Part shown: piece after piece, positions 58,612 through 64,000 of the stretch
Layout of the letters: every line of letters starts with the position of its first letter
Position numbering within the stretch: the first letter of the stretch is position 1
Assembly (NCBI GenBank): GCA_017464345.1
Contig: JAFUAH010000027.1
Coordinates: 1 to 64,000, forward strand
DNA: 64,000 nucleotides
DNA from: Bacteroidaceae bacterium
GTDB taxonomy: Bacteria; Bacteroidota; Bacteroidia; Bacteroidales; Bacteroidaceae
Direction of reading: 5' to 3'
Position numbers and translations under genes: made by a program
The notes under the pieces: generated by a model
Databases searched by the model: none
Seen by the model: the letters and a program-made list of their open reading frames with translations, nothing else
Told to the model about the DNA's origin: nothing

Positions 58612-58693
58612 GGGGGCATAACCCTTTGGCCAAGGGTTGCATAACTTCCACCCCGATGGTTACATAACCCTTAGGGGGGATGATTGCATAACC
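58612..58693. repeat. 23/24-bp-phased pseudo-palindrome array
   Basis: Four related 12-mers, GGGGGCATAACC (58612), GGTTGCATAACT (58635), GGTTACATAACC (58658) and GATTGCATAACC (58682), are spaced 23, 23 and 24 bp with unrelated 11-12-bp spacers. The spacers contain their own small palindromes (for example TTGGCCAA). Lies in the 404-bp gap between the sulfatase and DUF5063 genes. Different core sequence from the arrays at 36726 and 47338 but the same design. Confidence 0.7.
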
Positions 58694-58803
58694 CCGTTTC
58701 CCCGTCTCCCCCAGATGTAAGTTTTTTTTACTTGTTTCGATAATTTTTCCATGCTTGTCCTGCAAAAATTGTGCTTCATAGTGAGTGTGTCGTGTTTTTT
58801 TCG

Positions 58804-58811
58804 TATCTTTG
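58804..58811 (+). promoter_or_regulatory. -7 box of the DUF5063 operon
   Basis: Perfect TATCTTTG, 30 nt before the ATG at 58842; no clear -33. Confidence 0.5.
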
Positions 58812-58841
58812 TACGCATATATTGAACCATGCTGTCATCAA

Positions 58842-59402
58842 ATGAACGCTACCGAACATAAGAAAACCATTTATGGCCGCGATGTCCTGGAATTCGTGAC
58901 CGTGGCCATCGAATATTGTGCCTTTCTGGAGAAGTCGCAAGGTCGCCCGAAGTCCGACTTTACGGGTACGATGCTCAAACTCCTGCCTCTGCTGTATGTC
59001 AAGGCGCAGTTGCTGCCCAAGGTGGAAACTGATGGCACATTCCTGCCCAATGGGAAGGTGACAGAGGATGATTACAACTATATCTTGCGAACGGTTTACG
59101 ACATAATGGGCAATGCAGACCAATATCTGGATGTTTCCTATGAGGATGAGATGGAAACAGATGAAACACAGTGGAAGTCCGTTTCGGAACATTTGGCAGA
59201 CATCTATCAGTCCGTACGCAACTTCTTGGCAGTCTATCAAGATGGGGTGGAGGAATGCATGGCCGATGCGCTGTGGGCTGTGCAGGAAAGTTTCGAAACC
59301 TACTGGGGGACGGCCGTGGTAGATGCATTGAAGCGCCTGCACAAAATTCATTATTCCGCTTCGTCGGACGAAGAGGACGACACTACTCCATATTATGACT
59401 AA
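58842..59402 (+). CDS. DUF5063 domain-containing protein
   Basis: 186 aa, soluble, helical and acidic at the C-terminus (SSDEEDDTTPYYD). Starts MNATEHKKTIYGRDVLEFV; the longer frame to 58785 would begin upstream of the -7 box. The gene next to it, overlapping by 8 nt, is a 3'-5' exonuclease, a pairing common in Bacteroidales. No catalytic motif seen; function unknown. Confidence 0.8.
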   Translation: MNATEHKKTIYGRDVLEFVTVAIEYCAFLEKSQGRPKSDFTGTMLKLLPLLYVKAQLLPKVETDGTFLPNGKVTEDDYNYILRTVYDIMGNADQYLDVSYEDEMETDETQWKSVSEHLADIYQSVRNFLAVYQDGVEECMADALWAVQESFETYWGTAVVDALKRLHKIHYSASSDEEDDTTPYYD

Positions 59403-60033
59403 GCAATTGTGGAATAAGTTCGACAAAGCATGGTTGGCCAATTTGCCTCGTGTGCTTTTTGACGGGCGTATCATCGTGGTGCAGACCGAGGGCGAGGCCG
59501 AAAGGGCCGTCCGTTATTTGCAGGCACATTCCCTCTTAGGCTTTGATACGGAGACGCGTCCCACCTTCCGTCCTGGAGCCATGCATCCCGTGGCCCTGTT
59601 ACAAGTGGCTACGAGGGACACGTGTTTCCTTTTCCGGCTGTGTCATATCGGTATTCCCGATTGTTTGGCGGAACTCCTGTCGGACACGTGTGTCACGAAG
59701 GTGGCCCTCTCGTGGGGCGATGATACCCATCAACTCCTTCGGCGCAGGAAGTTCACGATGGGGAGTTTTGTCGAATTGCAGACTTACGTTCGCCAGTTCG
59801 GCATCGAAGACATGAGTTTGCAAAAACTATACGGTAATGTTTTCGGCCAGAAAGTGTCAAAGGGTCAACAGTTGTCGAACTGGGAGGCCGATGTCCTCAC
59901 TGAGGCACAGAAACGCTATGCAGCAACGGATGCATGGGCTTGTGTACGGCTGTACGAGGAACTGGAGCGCTTGAGAGTGTCCCGTGACTGGGAAATAAGG
60001 AAAGTCTTGGAAATAAAAGAAGAAAGGATATGA
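59395..60033 (+). CDS. 3'-5' exonuclease domain protein (RNase D/DnaQ-like)
   Basis: 212 aa. DEDDy-type exonuclease: motif I GFDTETRP, middle motif around LSWGDDTHQL, motif III YAATDAWACVRLYEEL (Tyr...Asp). Single-domain form without HRDC. Substrate could be RNA or DNA 3' ends. Overlaps DUF5063 by 8 nt and rlmI by 4 nt. Confidence 0.88.
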   Translation: MTKQLWNKFDKAWLANLPRVLFDGRIIVVQTEGEAERAVRYLQAHSLLGFDTETRPTFRPGAMHPVALLQVATRDTCFLFRLCHIGIPDCLAELLSDTCVTKVALSWGDDTHQLLRRRKFTMGSFVELQTYVRQFGIEDMSLQKLYGNVFGQKVSKGQQLSNWEADVLTEAQKRYAATDAWACVRLYEELERLRVSRDWEIRKVLEIKEERI

Positions 60034-61223
60034 TAAATCTTTATCTGAACAAAGGCAAGGAGGAGAGCCTGCGCCGCTTCCATCCCTGGGTGTTCTCGGG
60101 TGCAGTACATCATATTGAGGGCCATCCGCAGGAGGGCGATTTAGTGAGAGTCCTGACCAGTCAGGGGGAATTTATCGCTGTGGGCCATTGGCAAGTGGGC
60201 AGTATTGCAGTCCGTGTACTCTCATTTATGGAAGTCCCCATTGACCATGCCTTTTGGGTCGGTCGTTTATCCCAAGCCTATAGTGTGCGTCAGGCCATCG
60301 GACTCTGTGGCCGGGCAGAGAATACCACCTTCCGTCTGGTACATGGCGAGGGAGACAATCTGCCTGGGCTGGTCATCGACATCTATGGGTCGACGGCTGT
60401 CATGCAGGCCCATAGCGTGGGGATGCACGTCTGCCGCATGGAGGTGGCCGAGGCTCTTAAGGAAGTCATGGGCGACCAATTGCAGAGTGTTTACTATAAG
60501 AGCGAAACTACGTTGCCTTTCAAGGCGGAACTGGGGCAGCAAGATGGGTTCCTCATCCGGCAGCCGGCATTGGCCGACGAGCAATTAAACATTGCTGTGG
60601 AGAATGGCTTACGGTTCCATATTGACTGGCTAAAGGGTCAGAAGACGGGATTCTTTGTAGACCAACGAGATAACCGTAGTCTGGTGGAGCATTACTCTAA
60701 GGGAAGAAATGTACTGAACATGTTCTGCTATACAGGCGGATTCAGTGTCTACGCCTTGCGTGGCGGAGCTCGTCTGGTACACTCTGTAGACAGCAGCCAG
60801 AAGGCTGTGGACCTAGTGAACGCTAACGTAGAACTGAACTTTCCAGACGACACACGCCATCGTGCCTTTGCCGAAGATGCCTTTAAGTTTTTGGATACAA
60901 TGGCGGAGGCCTACGACCTTGTGATTCTCGACCCACCGGCCTTTGCCAAACATCGGGATGCCGTGCGCCATGCCATCAAGGGATATACAAAACTCAATGC
61001 CCGAGCGATGGAGAAAATACAACCCGGTGGCATCTTGTTCACCTTCTCCTGCTCCCAAGCCATTTCGAAGGAACAGTTCCGCATGGCAGTCTTCACGGCT
61101 GCCACCTTGGCTCGGCGCAATGTGCGTATCCTGCATCAACTCCATCAGCCAGCCGACCATCCCGTGAATATCTACCATCCCGAAGGTGAATACCTGAAGG
61201 GGCTGGTGCTATATGTCGAATAA
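60030..61223 (+). CDS. rlmI: 23S rRNA m5C methyltransferase, RlmI-like
   Basis: 397 aa. N-terminal PUA domain (~1-75; RRFHPWVFSGAVHHIEG), central domain and a Rossmann methyltransferase: SAM motif NMFCYTGGFSVYALRGGA, VDSSQKAVDLVNANVELN, catalytic ILDPPAFAKHRD and the cysteine in FTFSCSQAIS. Expected to methylate a 23S rRNA cytosine. Start overlaps the exonuclease stop (ATGA). Confidence 0.9.
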   Translation: MINLYLNKGKEESLRRFHPWVFSGAVHHIEGHPQEGDLVRVLTSQGEFIAVGHWQVGSIAVRVLSFMEVPIDHAFWVGRLSQAYSVRQAIGLCGRAENTTFRLVHGEGDNLPGLVIDIYGSTAVMQAHSVGMHVCRMEVAEALKEVMGDQLQSVYYKSETTLPFKAELGQQDGFLIRQPALADEQLNIAVENGLRFHIDWLKGQKTGFFVDQRDNRSLVEHYSKGRNVLNMFCYTGGFSVYALRGGARLVHSVDSSQKAVDLVNANVELNFPDDTRHRAFAEDAFKFLDTMAEAYDLVILDPPAFAKHRDAVRHAIKGYTKLNARAMEKIQPGGILFTFSCSQAISKEQFRMAVFTAATLARRNVRILHQLHQPADHPVNIYHPEGEYLKGLVLYVE

Positions 61224-61239
61224 CCTAAAAATCAATATT

Positions 61240-62502
61240 ATGAATATTAAGATTCGTCTATCGCTTTTCTTCTTCTTGGAGTTTGCCGTCTGGGGGGCCT
61301 ATCTCATATCTATGGGTCTCTATCTGGGCAAGGAAGGTTTAGGGACCAACATTGGCTGGTTCTACAGCGTACAGGGATTCGTATGCATCTTCATGCCTGC
61401 TCTCATGGGCATCGTGGCCGACAAGTGGATGCAGGCGCAGCGCCTGCTGGGACTTTGCCACGCAGTAGCTGGAGCGGCCATGCTTGCCGCATGCTCCTAC
61501 GGGGTGTCCTCTGCCGGGCACGTTGGCTTTGGCCCGCTCTTCACACTTTATACCATCAGCGTGGCCTTTTTTATGCCCACCATAGCCCTCACCAATTCCG
61601 TCGCCTACAATGCTTTGGAAAAGGAAGGGCTCGATACCGTCAAGGCCTTCCCACCCATTCGCGTCTGGGGAACCATCGGTTTCATCGCCATGATGTGGAC
61701 CGTCAATCTGCTAGGATTCAAGAACACGCCCTATCAGTTTGCCCTTTCCGGGGGCCTGAGTCTCGTGATGGCCGTTTATTCGCTCACGATGCCTGCATGC
61801 CCCACCGGTGCAAGCGGCGAACGCAAGTCGCTGGTGGATGCGTTAGGCCTACGCGCCTTCACTCTCTTCCGGGACTATCGCATGGCCGTTTTCTTCATCT
61901 TCTCCATGTTGCTGGGCTCCTGCCTGCAAATCACCAACGGTTATGCTACATCATACCTCGAAGCATGGGGCGCCCTGCCTCAATACGCAGACTCGCCGAT
62001 GGTGGAATATAGCGTTATCGTTACTTCTATATCGCAGATGAGCGAGGCCCTCTGCATTCTGCTTATTCCTTTCTGTCTCAGTCGCTTCGGCATCAAGAAT
62101 GTCATGCTCATGGCCATGATGGCATGGGTGTTCCGCTTCGGTTTCTTCGCCATTGGTAATCCAGGAGCAGGCTTCGCGTTCATCATCCTTTCGATGATTG
62201 TTTACGGTGTCGCTTTCGACTTTTTCAATATCTCTGGCTCGCTCTTTGTCGACAAGGAGACTGACCTCTCGATTCGTAATTCGGCGCAGGGCCTGTTCAT
62301 GATGATGACCAATGGCTTTGGTGCCACCTTGGGTATGCTGTGTGCGCAGGAAGTTGTCAATCACTATGTCTTCAATCTGCCAGAGGGGGCTGACGTATTA
62401 CCAGGTTGGCAGACCTGTTGGTGGATATTCTCCGCTTATGCGCTAGTGGTAGCCGTGCTGTTTGCTATTCTGTTTCGCTATAAACACCAACCTGAGGAAT
62501 AA
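61240..62502 (+). CDS. nupG: MFS nucleoside permease, NupG-like
   Basis: 420 aa, twelve predicted transmembrane helices. Begins MNIKIRLSLFFFLEFAVWGAYLISMG, the usual opening of the nucleoside:H+ symporter branch, so ATG 61240 is preferred to the in-frame ATG at 61213, which overlaps rlmI. GWFYSVQGFVCIFMPALMG and VRVWGTIGFIAM-like (IRVWGTIGFIAMMW) segments fit the family. Imports nucleosides. Ends 1 nt into rsmE. Confidence 0.88.
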   Translation: MNIKIRLSLFFFLEFAVWGAYLISMGLYLGKEGLGTNIGWFYSVQGFVCIFMPALMGIVADKWMQAQRLLGLCHAVAGAAMLAACSYGVSSAGHVGFGPLFTLYTISVAFFMPTIALTNSVAYNALEKEGLDTVKAFPPIRVWGTIGFIAMMWTVNLLGFKNTPYQFALSGGLSLVMAVYSLTMPACPTGASGERKSLVDALGLRAFTLFRDYRMAVFFIFSMLLGSCLQITNGYATSYLEAWGALPQYADSPMVEYSVIVTSISQMSEALCILLIPFCLSRFGIKNVMLMAMMAWVFRFGFFAIGNPGAGFAFIILSMIVYGVAFDFFNISGSLFVDKETDLSIRNSAQGLFMMMTNGFGATLGMLCAQEVVNHYVFNLPEGADVLPGWQTCWWIFSAYALVVAVLFAILFRYKHQPEE

Positions 62503-63239
62503 TGAAGGAAGAGCGTTTCTTTTATCAGTCGAACATCGAGGCAGGTGAACTCACCAAGGAGGATACCCAACATGCCGTCAGAGTGCTGCGTATGGCGGCA
62601 GGCGACGAGATGTGGCTCATGGACGGGTGCGGTACGTTTTATCGTGCCCGGATAACCGCGGCCTCAAACCATCGGTGCGCCTACAGTATCGAGGAACGAC
62701 TACCTCAGTCGCCTGCCTGGCAAGGGCATATCCATCTGGCCGTTGCTCCCACGAAACTCAACGACCGCATCGAATGGTTGGCAGAGAAAGCTACAGAGAT
62801 CGGATTGAACGAACTGTCTTTCCTTGATTGCCAATATTCCGAACGGCACGTGCTGAAGATCGAGCGCATCGACAAAATTGTAGTTTCGGCCATGAAGCAG
62901 AGCCGAAAGGCTTGGAAACCCGTGGTGAACGACATGTTCAGATTCCGTGCATTCATTGAGCAAGAGAGGGTCGGGCAGAAATTCATCTGTCATTGCTATG
63001 AGGAGGAAGATGTCCAGATTCAGATGGCTGGTGACAAACCTTTTTTGTTGGATGTTCTGAAGCCTGGCGAGGATGCCACGGTCTTGATAGGCCCTGAGGG
63101 TGACTTCTCTATTGGCGAGGTGCGTATGGCCATGACCAATGGTTGGCGGAGCGTCAGTTTGGGTCGCAGCCGTTTGCGAACCGAAACCGCGGCCCTCGTG
63201 GCTGTGCATCTAATGCAGATAAGAAATCAAAATTTGTAA
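62502..63239 (+). CDS. rsmE: 16S rRNA m3U1498 methyltransferase
   Basis: 245 aa, normal length. SPOUT methyltransferase: APTKLNDRIEWLAEKATEIG, LIGPEGDFS and the trefoil-knot end SLGRSRLRTETAALVAVHLM. The start overlaps the permease stop by one base (TAATG). Confidence 0.94.
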   Translation: MKEERFFYQSNIEAGELTKEDTQHAVRVLRMAAGDEMWLMDGCGTFYRARITAASNHRCAYSIEERLPQSPAWQGHIHLAVAPTKLNDRIEWLAEKATEIGLNELSFLDCQYSERHVLKIERIDKIVVSAMKQSRKAWKPVVNDMFRFRAFIEQERVGQKFICHCYEEEDVQIQMAGDKPFLLDVLKPGEDATVLIGPEGDFSIGEVRMAMTNGWRSVSLGRSRLRTETAALVAVHLMQIRNQNL

Positions 63240-63256
63240 ACTGAGAATTTAAGATT

Positions 63257-64000
63257 ATGAAGAAGTATGGACTCATTGCGGTCTTGGTGGCTCTTCTTGG
63301 AGCAGGCGTATGGGCTTGGCTGTATCTGCGCAGCAACATTGATGATATGGCCGATTCACTGCCTGCAGACCTCACGATGGTGGGGCGTTGGGACCTAAAA
63401 CGTGCAATGGCAGAATATGGCATTGAACAAGAGAAGGTAGAGCAGTTTGTGGAGGAACTGGGAGAGACTGGTATCGACTATACGATACCGGGCTATGTCT
63501 TTGCCGTACAAGGTTACCTGGGGGCAATTGTTCCCTTGGACGACGATGCTGCGTTTGAGAACTTTCTACTCAAAAAAAGTCATCCCACGCAACGACAGCG
63601 TGGGATGAAATGGAGTGGCATCGATGGTAAATGGATTATCGGCTACGATGAAAATCGTGCAATGATTATGGGACCTGCTTTGGGGGCAGAATTAGACAAC
63701 TTGCGCAACACTATAGCACAATGCATGCATCAACGAAAGGGCGACAGCGGCAAGAAAAGTCCTCTTTATGCCATATTGGCTCAGTGTGAGGAACCTATAG
63801 CCATGGCTGGCAGTCTCCAGCTACTCTGCAATTTGCCTGCTATAGGTGAAACGCTGAAGCCCTTGGCTGAATTGCCAATTAATCTGACGATGGGATTTCA
63901 TGCTGAAAAGAAAAGGCTTAATCTAAGTCTTACATTGATGTCTGAGAATGCCAATGCCAATAAATTCTTTGATCAGTTGGATGAAGCCTTTCGCCCCATC
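63257..64000 (+). CDS. Membrane-anchored DUF4836-like protein, 3'-truncated by the window
   Basis: 248 codons visible with no stop before the right edge. Starts MKKYGLIAVLVALLGAGVWAWLYL, a signal anchor, then SLPADLTMVGRWDLKRAM and SGIDGKWIIGYDENRAMIMGP, which resemble the DUF4836 family of Bacteroidales envelope proteins. Seventeen nt after rsmE, probably co-transcribed. Contains a perfect hairpin at 63581-63607. Family call tentative. Confidence 0.65.
   Translation, partial: MKKYGLIAVLVALLGAGVWAWLYLRSNIDDMADSLPADLTMVGRWDLKRAMAEYGIEQEKVEQFVEELGETGIDYTIPGYVFAVQGYLGAIVPLDDDAAFENFLLKKSHPTQRQRGMKWSGIDGKWIIGYDENRAMIMGPALGAELDNLRNTIAQCMHQRKGDSGKKSPLYAILAQCEEPIAMAGSLQLLCNLPAIGETLKPLAELPINLTMGFHAEKKRLNLSLTLMSENANANKFFDQLDEAFRPI
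63581..63607. repeat. Perfect 10-bp inverted repeat within the last gene
   Basis: CATCCCACGC and GCGTGGGATG flank AACGACA; seven A lie two bases upstream. In frame and coding (SHPTQRQRGMK). Confidence 0.6.

Noticed and set aside
63570-63607. Programmed -1 frameshift (A7 plus hairpin)
   Set aside because: The zero-frame heptamer is C-AAA-AAA rather than a proper slippery X-XXY-YYZ, and only 2 nt separate it from the stem; the long zero frame simply continues.

Overview
The window looks like a chromosomal segment of a Bacteroidales bacterium, most likely Prevotella or a close relative. The evidence is the recurrent Bacteroidetes promoter (TTTG, 19-20 nt, TAnnTTTG), a bifunctional Fkp fucokinase/GDP-fucose pyrophosphorylase, a complete nqrABCDEF operon with ApbE, Bacteroidetes-restricted families (DUF4199, DUF6048, DUF6452, DUF4301, DUF5063), and secreted proteins ending in a short sorting-domain-like 'LSG(Q/R)' tail.

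Layout. 1-5685 is an AT-rich four-gene operon, cut by the left edge: an AAA/ABC-type ATPase, an RloB-like Toprim nuclease, a 962-aa HD plus Hsp90/GHKL-type ATPase, and a protein with a C-terminal HEPN RNase motif. It reads as a horizontally acquired anti-phage defence operon. The last two genes do not match a system I can name and are the best candidate here for something undescribed. 5686-6314 holds two good promoters, a possible ~177-nt RNA and a strong terminator. 6315-10367 encodes a secreted Ig-like repeat protein, with an 11-G tract, and a small acidic protein. rplU-rpmA follows, then a 39-aa peptide gene with its own promoter and strong RBS. A convergent GH109-like oxidoreductase comes next. 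12747-18767 is a GDP-fucose operon (mannose-1-P guanylyltransferase, gmd, fcl, fkp) that joins the de novo and salvage routes.

18820-26695 is one long minus-strand operon: DUF4199, GT2, a lipoprotein, an outer-membrane-like protein, apbE, an M3 peptidase, dCMP deaminase and an S41 protease. Divergent from it are the SRP RNA, tRNA-Thr(UGU) and a hypothetical gene, probably on one transcript. 27708-34945 (minus) carries mutS2, a DPP4-like peptidase and a RelA whose hydrolase site is lost. 35136-42815 holds DUF4301, a YtxH/holin-X/small-protein stress cassette, a SPOR lipoprotein, ruvX, def, a TPR protein and threonine aldolase. tamB (minus) follows.

47221-47962 is a large non-coding stretch. 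It has a 22-bp-phased palindrome array, whose sister copy sits at 36680-36801, and a structured leader RNA in front of a DUF975 gene broken by an in-frame stop. 49021-54869 is the Na+-pumping NADH:quinone reductase operon; ApbE at 22965-24026 is the enzyme expected to attach FMN to NqrB and NqrC. 54955-58437 encodes a secreted GEVED-type protein and a Ser-type sulfatase. A second, unrelated phased palindrome array (23-24 bp) lies at 58612-58693. The right end is an operon-like run: DUF5063, 3'-5' exonuclease, rlmI, a nucleoside permease, rsmE and a truncated membrane-anchored protein. All assignments come from reading the sequence; no database search was run.
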